From positions 1 through 64,000 of the forward strand of contig CAZUAS010000001.1 of assembly GCA_964618515.1 (NCBI GenBank): a DNA stretch of 64,000 bases, read 5' to 3'. Position numbers and translations under genes: made by a program. Position 1 is the stretch's first letter, and each line of letters starts with the position of its first letter. Below the pieces are notes generated by a model. It was not told where the DNA came from. It did not search any database and saw only the letters and a program-made list of their open reading frames with translations. This stretch comes from JAFGNW01 sp964618515 (GTDB taxonomy: Bacteria; Zixibacteria; MSB-5A5; GN15; FEB-12). Shown in pieces: positions 51,954-60,081 of this stretch.

Positions 51954-52823
51954 ATGAAAAAATTATTTATATCGCTGTTTCTGTGCGGTATAATCCTTTC
52001 GATGTTCGGCTGCAGCGATAATGCGAACATCACCGATTCAAAAAGCTCGATTGTCATGACCGAGCGTCCGCAATATATTGAAACCCGTCCCCAGGCAGTC
52101 GTTGAAAATTACACCCTGAAAACCACGATGGCGGTTTACAAGAAGCCGACACCGCCCCCACCGGATACCAACAATGTTGACCCCAATCCCAACCCGGCGC
52201 ATAAATATGCCTACGTGGTGGGTATTTCCGATTACGAGGGCACGGCCAATGACCTGCAGTACTGCGACGATGATGCCGTGGAAATGAAAGCCATGCTCCA
52301 GGGTGAAGGTTTCACCGTGCGCATGGATCTCGACCGTAACGCCACCGCCGACGCCATTACCGCCGGACTGCAATGGCTTATCGACCAGGCTGTACCCGGT
52401 GATGAAATCGCATTCTGCTATTCCGGTCACGGTACCAAGTACACCACCTATGGTTCCTGCATCATCTCGACCGACCTGTATCTACTGACCCATGGCTACG
52501 TCATGCAGTATTTCAATGCCGTCAACTGCACCAAGAAACTGATGACTCTGGACGCCTGCGTCGTGGGTGATTTCCATACTGACGCCGTGAATGGAACGAT
52601 GCTGGCCACCGCCTCCACCAACACCAGTTCATACGATGTCCCGGCTTTCGAAAACGGCGCCTGGACCTACTTTTTCCTGGAAGCCGTTAACGAACAGAAT
52701 CTAATATACGCCGAAGATTGCGCCACCTATGCCGAAACCGAGATGAAAGCCTGGGCTAAACCCCTACGTTTAAGAGTCAGCCCGGCCCATACCGACAAAT
52801 ACATTGGCAAGTTTGATATATAA
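51954..52823 (+). CDS. Caspase-like (peptidase C14) lipoprotein
   Basis: A 289-residue exported lipoprotein: signal peptide with lipobox SMFGC (Cys about residue 20), a Pro-rich linker (KKPTPPPPDT, about 62-80) and a metacaspase-type domain. YAYVVGISDYEGTANDLQYCDDDA opens the caspase fold; the catalytic dyad is H159 (CYSGHGT) and C202 (TLDACVVGD). I start at ATG 51954, behind GAAGGGA, which puts the signal peptide at the N-terminus. A surface or periplasmic cysteine protease; the substrate (perhaps Arg/Lys-specific processing) is not known. Confidence 0.87.
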   Translation: MKKLFISLFLCGIILSMFGCSDNANITDSKSSIVMTERPQYIETRPQAVVENYTLKTTMAVYKKPTPPPPDTNNVDPNPNPAHKYAYVVGISDYEGTANDLQYCDDDAVEMKAMLQGEGFTVRMDLDRNATADAITAGLQWLIDQAVPGDEIAFCYSGHGTKYTTYGSCIISTDLYLLTHGYVMQYFNAVNCTKKLMTLDACVVGDFHTDAVNGTMLATASTNTSSYDVPAFENGAWTYFFLEAVNEQNLIYAEDCATYAETEMKAWAKPLRLRVSPAHTDKYIGKFDI

Positions 52824-52834
52824 TAAATTTTTTT

Positions 52835-52866
52835 AAAAACCCCGCTTTTAAACAGCGGGGTTTTTT
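52835..52866. terminator. Bidirectional intrinsic terminator
   Basis: AAAAACCCCGCT, loop TTTAAAC, AGCGGGGTTTTTT: a perfect 7-bp GC stem flanked by A5 and T6, serving both convergent genes. The stop codon of the phosphoesterase gene (52865) overlaps its T-run. Confidence 0.9.
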
Positions 52867-54058
52867 ATTTTCCATCAGACCCCGATTGGAAAAGAAGCTG
52901 CCGACGGCCGTCGCCGTACACCCGGTAAAACCGGCCATCATGCCAGAGAAGCGCCTGGAAGGAACCGATTGTTTCAAGGGGAACATCAACCGCTACTATC
53001 CTGTTATCAAAAAGACCCATCACACTGTCCACCTCGCTGTGCCCGACTACGATTGTCCGGGCATCGAAGGAAGCCAGCACCCGGTCGATTTCATCCGGCA
53101 TTATCCGGGGATACTTATCTTCCATGGCATAATGATATCCGCGATACCACAGCGGTCCCATACTTCCGAATATGAAATTAACCGTGTCATTAAACGCCAT
53201 ACCCGAAGAACGCATGTCAATCCCGCGACGGACAATTTCATTTATCCCGGCAATTGTTCCGCAAAATTGCAGAGCAACGGGATTAAGACCGCCATGCACA
53301 AAAATAATCTCGTTTATTTTTATAACCGTCGGCTTTGAACGCAACCATCGACCCAGCTCCATCTCCGGGCTGAACAGATCCTCGTATCTTATGCGCCATC
53401 TCTTGACAACACCTTCCAGGTACTTTTCATGTACATATCTTATATCACCGCGTAAAATCATCAACTCGTGATTACCCAGAAGATAATGAACTTTCCCCCC
53501 GGCTCGGTCAGCCTCCTGCTCCAGCCGATAAATGAACCAGAGACACTCAGTCACCCTGTCGCCCCGGTCAAAAATATCACCGTCTATTACCAGGTGGCCC
53601 GCACCCCAGGTCCAGTGCCCGCGACTGTCGATAACACCGCTGTTGGCCAGAATATCAACCAGGTAATCGTATTCACCATGAATATCGCTGATGACAAATA
53701 TTTTTGAGACGTCGTCGAAGATACACGTTTCATTGATAATCATATTTACGGGAATGACATATTCCACCATGGTATCCCGGCAAAAGCCGCGGAACCGCAA
53801 AGTATCCCTTAAAGTATAATTTCTCTTGTCAGTTTCACCGTTACAATGATAAAATACAATCGCTGAAGAATCACTTCTCCAGAACACGTGCGGGCCGTCA
53901 TCAAGAGCCGATTCTCCCCCGGTTGTGTCTTTCGCAATGACCACAGCCGTGGCTGTAGAGCCGGTCGCCTGGGCAAAAACCGGTAGCGCCGAGCCGAGTA
54001 TCAAAATCAGCCCGAAAATAATCAGGCCAGCATTTTTTTTTATTATATATTCTCCCAT
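52865..54058 (-). CDS. Exported metallophosphoesterase
   Basis: A 397-residue calcineurin-like phosphoesterase with an N-terminal signal peptide or anchor (about 8-30). All metal motifs are present: DIHGEYD, GDIFDRGD, GNHE, VHGG and GHS, spaced as in Shewanella-like (PPP-type) phosphatases. Residues 35-120 form an extra N-terminal beta domain. It is predicted to be periplasmic and may act on phosphoproteins or small phosphoesters. It begins 4 bases after the stop of the RqcH gene, so the two are co-transcribed. Confidence 0.88.
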   Translation of the reverse strand: MGEYIIKKNAGLIIFGLILILGSALPVFAQATGSTATAVVIAKDTTGGESALDDGPHVFWRSDSSAIVFYHCNGETDKRNYTLRDTLRFRGFCRDTMVEYVIPVNMIINETCIFDDVSKIFVISDIHGEYDYLVDILANSGVIDSRGHWTWGAGHLVIDGDIFDRGDRVTECLWFIYRLEQEADRAGGKVHYLLGNHELMILRGDIRYVHEKYLEGVVKRWRIRYEDLFSPEMELGRWLRSKPTVIKINEIIFVHGGLNPVALQFCGTIAGINEIVRRGIDMRSSGMAFNDTVNFIFGSMGPLWYRGYHYAMEDKYPRIMPDEIDRVLASFDARTIVVGHSEVDSVMGLFDNRIVAVDVPLETIGSFQALLWHDGRFYRVYGDGRRQLLFQSGSDGK

Positions 54059-54062
54059 AATC

Positions 54063-55742
54063 TTATTCCGGTTTTTTCGGAACTACCATAATCGATTTCT
54101 CCCGCTCCACCATTACCAGTCCCGGTTTGGCTTTTTTGGGTTTACGGACATATTTCCGCTCGGTGTATACAACCGGCACCAGGGAATCGTTTCTGGCTTT
54201 GCTGTGAAAAGCGGCTATGGCCGCTGTTTCCTCGATTTCCCGCTTCGAGGGCTCGAATGATTTATTCGGATATTTCATTACCACATGCGAACCGGGGCAC
54301 TGCTGGGTATGAAACCATAATTCGTAAGGCTTCGCATAATCAAACGTAGTGCGGTCGTTATCCGAACCATCGCGCCCCACAAATATCGTCAAACCGGTGG
54401 AAAGCTGATATTCCTTATAAGGCAGGCGCGGGGCGGTTACTTCGCGAGCTCCGGCTTTCGGCAGTAATGAATTTATTTCGCTTCGATATCGCTCCCGCGC
54501 CAGGTTAAAATTAAACTCCAGGTCGGTCAGGATTTTCAGAATTTCCTCGTATTCATTCTGCGTAATCTCCAGCCGCCGCTTTAAAAGTTCCCCTCCCTCA
54601 CGACCCTTGCGAAATTTCTTGAAATAACTCTCGATATTTTCCTGGGGCGACAGGGCTCTGTCCAATTCTATCCTCAGCGGCTTATGAGGCTCGCTGAAGA
54701 CGTCCTTAACCGTCACTTCCGTCATCCCCTTTCGTAAAGTATCCATATTTATTTTCAGCAGTTCACCCATCTTGCGATAAATTTCATAACTGCCCGCTTC
54801 TTTCAAGTCCTGCTCGAGTTTGAGAAGGCGTTTCTGCAACCGCCGGGCCGCCTGTTCGACCACTTTTATTATCTTCTTTTCTTCGTCGGCTTCTTCCACC
54901 GAGACCTGGCGATGACTCGCCATCGCCATCACCGCCAGCGACAAAGTCTTGAACTTCTCCGGCTCACCATCAACACTTTTTAACCTGAACGGATATACTT
55001 CCGGGGAATGCCGCACCTCATAAAGATAACCCGGCGATACACCGTCAAAGTGCCCGGCTACCCCTCTTACCTCCTCTGCCAGTATCTCCAGCGCCCGGCT
55101 GTCAAAACTTCTGATGTCGGCCTGGTCCAGCCCGGTTCGCCTGGCTGTCTCCACCGCTAATGTCCGATTGAAGCCGAGGATATTCTTTTCCAACAGAATC
55201 GCCGTTGTCATCGGCTTGTCACTTTTATTGATTATTTTTTCAAGCCCGCTTGATGTTACCTTGAAAGGATTCAAACCCTCCAGGGGCGGTGGCGGTTGAT
55301 ACCGGTCACCCGCGGTGTATTTCCGATTACGAAGCGTGGCCTGTAATATACTGCTTTCATCCGTCAGCCAGATATTACCGTTTACCCCCAGCGCCTCGAA
55401 AATAACCGTCTGCCTCCTGCCGTCTTTGAGCGTGCTCATTTTCACCAGACGGTCGAAACCCCACTGCTCGAAAGCCGTAACTCCCGACCCGTCAAGACCG
55501 AAAATTGGCCAAGGTTTTTCACGGGTCTTTATATCTACTTTAGACGCCGGGACATAATAAAAACCAAAACCGGCCGGATGATAACTGAATACCAGCGCCA
55601 TCAGCGACTTGCCTTTTATCTTTAAGTAAAAATAAGCCGTCCGCTCCTTTTTATAAAAGGCGGTATTTACAATAATGGCGCTGTCAACCCGCTCGGCTGT
55701 TAACTCCGCAACCAGGTTTTTTATGTGAAGGGCAGTCTGCAT
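54063..55742 (-). CDS. rqcH: RqcH/NFACT ribosome quality-control protein
   Basis: A 559-residue NFACT-family protein, homologous to bacterial RqcH (FbpA) and eukaryotic NEMF, which binds split 50S-peptidyl-tRNA complexes and adds C-terminal alanine tails. It has an N-terminal NFACT-N domain (about 1-215), HhH-like and coiled-coil segments (about 260-420; charged, helical) and a C-terminal NFACT-R RNA-binding domain (about 435-540; YELWFHTQQCPGSHVVMKYP). Its 3' end is followed directly by the phosphoesterase gene. Confidence 0.9.
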   Translation of the reverse strand: MQTALHIKNLVAELTAERVDSAIIVNTAFYKKERTAYFYLKIKGKSLMALVFSYHPAGFGFYYVPASKVDIKTREKPWPIFGLDGSGVTAFEQWGFDRLVKMSTLKDGRRQTVIFEALGVNGNIWLTDESSILQATLRNRKYTAGDRYQPPPPLEGLNPFKVTSSGLEKIINKSDKPMTTAILLEKNILGFNRTLAVETARRTGLDQADIRSFDSRALEILAEEVRGVAGHFDGVSPGYLYEVRHSPEVYPFRLKSVDGEPEKFKTLSLAVMAMASHRQVSVEEADEEKKIIKVVEQAARRLQKRLLKLEQDLKEAGSYEIYRKMGELLKINMDTLRKGMTEVTVKDVFSEPHKPLRIELDRALSPQENIESYFKKFRKGREGGELLKRRLEITQNEYEEILKILTDLEFNFNLARERYRSEINSLLPKAGAREVTAPRLPYKEYQLSTGLTIFVGRDGSDNDRTTFDYAKPYELWFHTQQCPGSHVVMKYPNKSFEPSKREIEETAAIAAFHSKARNDSLVPVVYTERKYVRKPKKAKPGLVMVEREKSIMVVPKKPE

Positions 55743-55862
55743 GGCTGTATTATAGGTAACTTTATGTTACAAAACAAGTTTTCCTAACAATAAATTTTTG
55801 TTTTTTGCTGTCATCTTATAAAAAGGGGGGAACTTATATTTCTGAATAATGTTACAGTCTTA

Positions 55863-55976
55863 ACCACCCTGAGGGGGCTGGGGTGGTAAATTACATCAGG
55901 CTATCATCAGGGAAAGACCTCGGATTAGACAACTCGGGAATTAAAAAAAGCGGAGCCAGGACGGCTCCGCTTTTTT
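55863..55976 (+). ncRNA. Candidate structured small RNA ending in a strong terminator
   Basis: Between divergent genes there is a perfect stem ACCACCC/GGGTGGT (55863-55869 and 55881-55887), further short pairings (CCTGA/TCAGG), then a long terminator at 55943-55976 (AAAAAAGCGGAGCC, loop AGGAC, GGCTCCGCTTTTTT). No plus-strand gene lies upstream to use this terminator, and no coding frame of note lies between. It may be a small RNA; alternatively the terminator is bidirectional or the stems are repeat remnants. Confidence 0.35.
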
Positions 55977-56043
55977 ACTTCTTCCAATTTATATTGTTTT
56001 ATTTTCCCATGAATAATTTGAAAATTACCGATTTAAAAAACAT

Positions 56044-56540
56044 ATGTCTGTACCAACAATTCGCAAAGCTGTTGCGAACGATATCAAAGCCTTCAGTCAC
56101 TTAAACTACACTTTCCATGAATTCCACGTTGCCGGTGTCCCTGACCGCCTTGTCACTTCAGGCTCCATCGAAAAATTCGATTGCTCGCAACTTATCACCG
56201 AATTGAAAAAAATCTTCGAAAATCCTGATGCCAAAATTTTCGTTGCCGATATGGATGACCATATTATCAGCCCGGCGGAAATCTATCTACGCGAAGACGA
56301 ATCTAACCCTTAACGGGTCGCTTACGCTACGGCCACCTTCAAAGTCTCATGGTAAGACCTGAATACCGGGGACGTAATATCGGCAAACTTCTGGTTACCA
56401 CAGCCGAAGATTGGGCACAAAAAAAAGGCGCCATCGAAATCCGGCTCGATACCTGGGACTTTAAAAGCGATCCGATAAAATTCTATGAAAAATGTGGCTA
56501 CTGAACCATTCGCCGTAAAATGGTACACCCGTTCAAATAA
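56044..56540 (+). pseudogene. GNAT acetyltransferase pseudogene (frameshift plus nonsense codon)
   Basis: The first frame (56044-56313) encodes the N half of a GNAT (TIRKAVANDIKAFSHLNYTFHEF, KIFVADMDDHIISPAEIYLRE) and stops at TAA. In the next frame the protein continues without a gap: PLTGRLRYGHLQSLMVRPEYRGRNIGKLL, AEDWAQKKGAIEIRLDTWDF, FYEKCGY, then TGA (56502-56504), then TIRRKMVHPFK and TAA (56538-56540). The shift lies at the CCC run near 56307-56309 and is consistent with loss of one base; the TGA sits where an Arg codon (CGA) is usual. Two independent lesions make a real pseudogene likelier than one sequencing error. Confidence 0.8.
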
Positions 56541-56552
56541 TATCCACCGGCC

Positions 56553-57026
56553 TTACTTCCCGCCGAACATTATTCCAAGTAGTATCCTGAAATCCGGAAT
56601 ATCGCCAACACCAAACCTGGCCTCCAGATTGTAAAAACCAGTATTTTTCATAGGCAAGCGTAACCCGGCGGTAATAGTGGCACCTATTTCCGTATCCGAC
56701 CCTCCATGCTCGGCATCCCAGTAGGTCAAAGTCGGTCCTGCGGCGGCATAAAAAGCGAAAGAAGAATTCGGTGGTTTTAACAGCATGAGAATATCGGCAT
56801 TGAACGTGAACGTGCTTACATTATCACCGGTGCCGTAATCGATACTGGGGGCAAACCGGGCGACTTTAAGAAATTCCCCCATCAGCGCCTGGGCGCCAAT
56901 CACAAACTGGTCGGGATTACTGCCATAACCGGCTCGAATACCATACCCGTTGGAACCGGCAAACGCCGACATTGTCCCGAATAAAAAGAAACACGCCAGT
57001 ATTAATAACGGAAATGCCTTTTTCAT
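56553..57026 (-). CDS. Small outer-membrane beta-barrel protein
   Basis: A 157-residue exported protein: signal peptide (1-23, ending AFAG), then alternating-hydrophobicity beta strands typical of an eight-stranded barrel (YGIRAGYGS, FVIGAQALMG, FAFYAAAGPTLTYW, ATITAGLRLPM, NLEARFGVGD), ending FRILLGIMFGGK. It resembles small porin-like or OmpW/OmpX-like proteins; no specific family can be named. Monocistronic. Confidence 0.7.
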   Translation of the reverse strand: MKKAFPLLILACFFLFGTMSAFAGSNGYGIRAGYGSNPDQFVIGAQALMGEFLKVARFAPSIDYGTGDNVSTFTFNADILMLLKPPNSSFAFYAAAGPTLTYWDAEHGGSDTEIGATITAGLRLPMKNTGFYNLEARFGVGDIPDFRILLGIMFGGK

Positions 57027-57274
57027 GGATTAAATCCTTTCCTTTGCCACCCTTTTTTTGAGTGACCGTTTCGAAGCGATTGCTCCCCTTTAAAACGAAT
57101 CACCCCGGTTAAAAACGATTACACATCATTATAATATATTTATTATATGACAGAATAAAGCCAAAGTAAAGGAAATATTACAAAAAATTCGTTGCTTTAA
57201 GAGCCCGTTAATTAACGTCGTCTGTTCAAACAGGGCGTAATCCTTTAGTAGTTGTACCTGTTTTTTTCATTTGT

Positions 57275-57310
57275 AAAAAAAACAGGCGGAACCGCACAAG
57301 GATTCCGCCT
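57275..57310 (-). terminator. Second tandem terminator after the DUF4397 gene
   Basis: Minus strand: AGGCGGAATCC ... GGTTCCGCCT, then G and T8 (plus A-run 57275-57282). It lies 28 bases beyond the first terminator. The rest of 57027-57274 has no coding signal. Confidence 0.8.
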
Positions 57311-57338
57311 AATAAAGACTATTATTTATGCATTGCAT

Positions 57339-57373
57339 AAAAAAACTGACCCGGCTTTGGTAAACCGGGTCAG
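57339..57373 (-). terminator. First terminator after the DUF4397 gene
   Basis: Minus strand: CTGACCCGG, 10-base loop, CCGGGTCAG (perfect 9-bp stem), then T7 (plus A-run 57339-57345), 8 bases after the stop codon. Confidence 0.88.
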
Positions 57374-57381
57374 ATCAGCAT

Positions 57382-58065
57382 TTAGTTGTTCACTATTATC
57401 TGCGCTCCCAGAGCCTGTGCACCGGTGCCGCCGAGGAAACCCTTGGCCCAGACAGTGTAGATCTTACCGGCCGTAAGCGAAATATCATTCAGCTCCAATA
57501 CAACACTGGTATTGGTGGCCGCATCGCGAACCTGAAGGTCATATATCCCGGCATCAAGTGGGGTGAAATCAGAAGCCTGCTTGAAAGCCTTATTTCCAAA
57601 AACAATTGTTCCATCGGTAAGCGTTATATTAACAGCCGGGGCATTGGGTGATAGATGCACGAAACGCACATGCGCTTTACCGGCCGCCGGGGCTGACAAA
57701 TTGTCAGTCAACACGACAGTAGAAATATTACTGACCGAATCAACCGCAAAAACAGTGTAGTTTGTTCCCGTGGTTAAAGCCAGATCGGCATTGATAACCG
57801 TAGTACTTGTTCCGCTGACATTTACCTTCACATTGCGGTTTCCTGCGTTAACGGACAAATACGAAGTGTTGTCGGGGAAAGACAATCCCGAACCGGCAAC
57901 AGTATTATCCACCAGCAAATCGACCGCGGGAGCATCGGGGGAGGCATGCACCACCATGACATTGGCCGTGTTTTTCGCGGCAACCGGATTATTATCGTCA
58001 CTGCACGACGTTAACACCAACGGTAGAACCATCAGTATTCCAAAAACCATCATCTTTTTCATCAT
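57382..58065 (-). CDS. DUF4397-domain lipoprotein (two domains)
   Basis: A 227-residue lipoprotein: MMKKMMVFGILMVLPLVLTSC signal with lipobox LTSC, followed by two DUF4397 beta domains (VMVVHASPDAPAVDLLVDN, about 35-125; VRFVHLSPNAPAVNITL, about 130-220). I start at ATG 58065, where AAGGAG stands 6 bases upstream; the longer frame to 58173 puts 36 charged residues before the signal. DUF4397 proteins are exported and of unknown function, often near sigma or anti-sigma genes. Together with the DUF378 gene upstream it forms a small envelope-related unit close to the carH-like regulator. Confidence 0.88.
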   Translation of the reverse strand: MMKKMMVFGILMVLPLVLTSCSDDNNPVAAKNTANVMVVHASPDAPAVDLLVDNTVAGSGLSFPDNTSYLSVNAGNRNVKVNVSGTSTTVINADLALTTGTNYTVFAVDSVSNISTVVLTDNLSAPAAGKAHVRFVHLSPNAPAVNITLTDGTIVFGNKAFKQASDFTPLDAGIYDLQVRDAATNTSVVLELNDISLTAGKIYTVWAKGFLGGTGAQALGAQIIVNN

Positions 58066-58173
58066 TTTAATTCTCCTTTTTTTATCATCATTTTTTATTA
58101 CTTTTTGGTTGTCCCGGGTGGCCATGTTCTTTTCCAAAAATAACATTCTCCTCAGGCCACCCCTGAATATCAA

Positions 58174-58383
58174 TTAATCATTGACCCAGCGCTGTTGAAT
58201 GGCTTTCCATTGAATCAACTGGTACAAAGCGGCTAAGCCTACCACCACATATACTATTCTGCTTAATATGGTGGCATCGCCGAGAAGTTTCGCGACCAGG
58301 TCAAAATGCAACAACCCGACCAGGCCCCAGTTAAGACCGCCCACTATTAAAAGAACGGCTACGATGACATCGAGTGACTTCAT
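58174..58383 (-). CDS. DUF378 small membrane protein
   Basis: A 69-residue protein with two transmembrane helices (VIVAVLLIVGGLNWGLVGLL and IVYVVVGLAALYQLIQW). LLIVGGLNWGLVGL is the signature of the DUF378 family. AAGGAG precedes the ATG. It is 108 bases upstream of the DUF4397 gene on the same strand and divergent from the carH-like gene. Function unknown; family members often appear in stress-linked loci. Confidence 0.88.
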   Translation of the reverse strand: MKSLDVIVAVLLIVGGLNWGLVGLLHFDLVAKLLGDATILSRIVYVVVGLAALYQLIQWKAIQQRWVND

Positions 58384-58570
58384 GACATATTCTCCTTTTT
58401 TGTTTTGACGATTTCGCTTGCCATAAGCTCATGCCTTTCGGCCAACGAATCTATCTGTTTAATATTTAATGCTTGTCTAACTATTGTCTTCATATTGACT
58501 AATAAAACCGAATTGTTGCCAATAAGTTCCCAATTTTTGAAAAATTTTTTAAATTTCTTATAACTCAATA

Positions 58571-58586
58571 ATAAACAATTGTTTAT
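58571..58586. promoter_or_regulatory. Perfect 16-bp palindrome, candidate operator of the carH-like regulator
   Basis: ATAAACAATTGTTTAT is exactly self-complementary. It lies between the divergent DUF378 and carH-like genes; related half-sites TTGTTT and ATAAACA recur at 58598, 58612 and 58661. MerR-type proteins bind such dyads. Confidence 0.5.
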
Positions 58587-58660
58587 ATTCTTAAAATTGT
58601 TTCTTTTTTAAAATAAACATGAACCAACAGAAAATATTTTTGTTGCAATTTCTAAAGAAT

Positions 58661-58689
58661 TTGTTTAATAATTGTATAAATAATATAAT
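58661..58689 (+). promoter_or_regulatory. Promoter of the carH-like gene
   Basis: TTGTTT (58661-58666), a 17-base spacer and a perfect TATAAT (58684-58689). The start of transcription would be near 58696, only about 8 bases before the ATG at 58704. Confidence 0.6.
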
Positions 58690-58703
58690 GAGTGGAAAAA
58701 TCT

Positions 58704-59654
58704 ATGGCTCAAAAAAACTATATAAAAGGAATGGGAATCGAAGCTGTTTCGGCGTTTACCGGTCTCAGTAAACACCTGATAAGAATCTGGGAAAGGCGAT
58801 ATGGCGCCGTCAAGCCAAAGCGCACCCATTCCAATCGCCGCCTTTACACCGACGCCGACATGCATCGCTTACAGCTTTTGAACAGGGCTGTTAAAGCCGG
58901 TCACCGCATCGGCGATATTGCCGCCTTGCCTGCCAGTCGGCTCGAAGCCCTGGCGGCCGGCACTCCGCTGAAGCCGGTATCAAGTCGTGCCGGTAAATTG
59001 ACATTTGCCGGGGAATACATCGAAACGGCGCTGGCAGCTGTATCGAAATTCAACCCCGATGAATTGGATGCCGCTCTCTACCGGGCCGAGGCAGAGCTTG
59101 GTCGGGAGCATGCCCTTCAGGAAGTTATAATACCCCTTATGGAAAAAATCGGGTCAAAGTGGAAGGAGGGAAGCCTGCGCGTATCCCAGGAACATCTCGG
59201 AACCTCAATAATCCGTAATCATATCGGTTCTCTACTCAGTACCAGTAAGCATTCACCAGAGGCACCATCAATCGTAACCGCCACACCGGTAGGGCAATTG
59301 CACGAAATCGGCGCTCTCATAGCCGCGGTATCGGCTGCCCTTGACGGCTGGCGGTCTATCTATCTGGGGGCGAATCTTCCAGCCGATGAAATCGCCGGCG
59401 CCGCCATCCAGACCAAAGCCCGAGCCGTGGCGTTGAGCCTGGTTTACCCTGCCGACGACCCGATACTTTCTGTCGAACTCAGAAAATTGAAAAAAATGCT
59501 ACCTGCCTCAGTAACGCTTTTTGTCGGCGGCCGCGCCGCTGAAGGGTATTTTCAGGTTCTCCGGGAGATAGACGCTGTTTATCTGGCTAACCTCGATGAC
59601 TTTCGGCAGAATCTTGGAAAACTGAGGAAGGGAAACTCTGGTGAACAGCTGTAA
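58704..59654 (+). CDS. carH: MerR-family regulator with cobalamin-binding domain (CarH/LitR-like)
   Basis: A 316-residue transcription factor. The N-terminus is a MerR winged helix (VSAFTGLSKHLIRIWERRYGAVKP, RRLYTDADMHRL; about 8-75). A four-helix cap domain (about 105-185) carries W153-x9-E163-H164, the signature of adenosylcobalamin-binding light sensors of the CarH type. A Rossmann B12 domain follows, with QLHEIG (H200, G203; Q198 where Glu is usual) and LGANLPADEI. By family knowledge, AdoCbl-loaded tetramers repress in the dark and light releases them. No carotenoid genes are nearby, so the target may be the divergent DUF378/DUF4397 unit and its own gene. ATG 58704 is preferred to GTG 58692. 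Confidence 0.85.
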   Translation: MAQKNYIKGMGIEAVSAFTGLSKHLIRIWERRYGAVKPKRTHSNRRLYTDADMHRLQLLNRAVKAGHRIGDIAALPASRLEALAAGTPLKPVSSRAGKLTFAGEYIETALAAVSKFNPDELDAALYRAEAELGREHALQEVIIPLMEKIGSKWKEGSLRVSQEHLGTSIIRNHIGSLLSTSKHSPEAPSIVTATPVGQLHEIGALIAAVSAALDGWRSIYLGANLPADEIAGAAIQTKARAVALSLVYPADDPILSVELRKLKKMLPASVTLFVGGRAAEGYFQVLREIDAVYLANLDDFRQNLGKLRKGNSGEQL

Positions 59655-59729
59655 CCGGACCGGGTCGCCCCCGGTTTTCCCCAGCTTACTCAGGAATCCT
59701 TTCGCTATTTTTGCTTCAACCCACGGGTA

Positions 59730-59853
59730 GCCTGTTTTCCTCGTTCCCACGCTCCGCGTGGGAACTCCGTCCTCGACACTGTGCGTCAATTCAGAAGCGC
59801 AAAACGCCCCCGCATTGCGTTCCCACGGAAACCATGGGAACGAGAAAATAGGC
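59730..59853. repeat. Nested inverted-repeat element (MITE/REP-like)
   Basis: Outer ends GCCTGTTTTCCTCGTTCCCA (from 59730) and CATGGGAACGAGAAAATAGGC (59833-59853) are near-perfect reverse complements. Inside the left arm is the palindrome GTTCCCACGC-TCC-GCGTGGGAAC (59743-59765). The right arm contains CGTTCCCA ... TGGGAACG (59818-59842). GTTCCCACGC-type palindromes are common as dispersed repeats in bacterial genomes. No transposase frame is inside. Confidence 0.65.
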
Positions 59854-59875
59854 ACAAGTTCAGGTAGAAAGACAG

Positions 59876-59897
59876 GTCGAAACCCTTGGGTTTCGAC
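59876..59897. repeat. Perfect 10-bp hairpin downstream of the repeat element
   Basis: GTCGAAACCC-TT-GGGTTTCGAC. No T-run follows (AGCTTAAAAAAAG comes next). Likely another dispersed repeat unit. The stretch 59898-60081 otherwise holds only the leader of the peptidase gene. Confidence 0.55.
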
Positions 59898-60081
59898 TAG
59901 CTTAAAAAAAGAAAAATATGTATACAGGCAGAACCGTTGCAAGTTCCACCCCATGAAAACTATAATTTTTTGTATGTTAGACTATTTTTTAATGCCACAA
60001 GACAAGTTACTAATCGGATAATAATGGACAATAAATATTTATGTAAAATTCAGATAAATACATCAGTCAAAAGGACCAGTT

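Noticed and set aside
58380..58568. 62-codon frame upstream of and overlapping the DUF378 start
   Set aside because: No usable ribosome-binding site, AT-rich low-complexity product; its last codons are simply the ribosome-binding site of the DUF378 gene.
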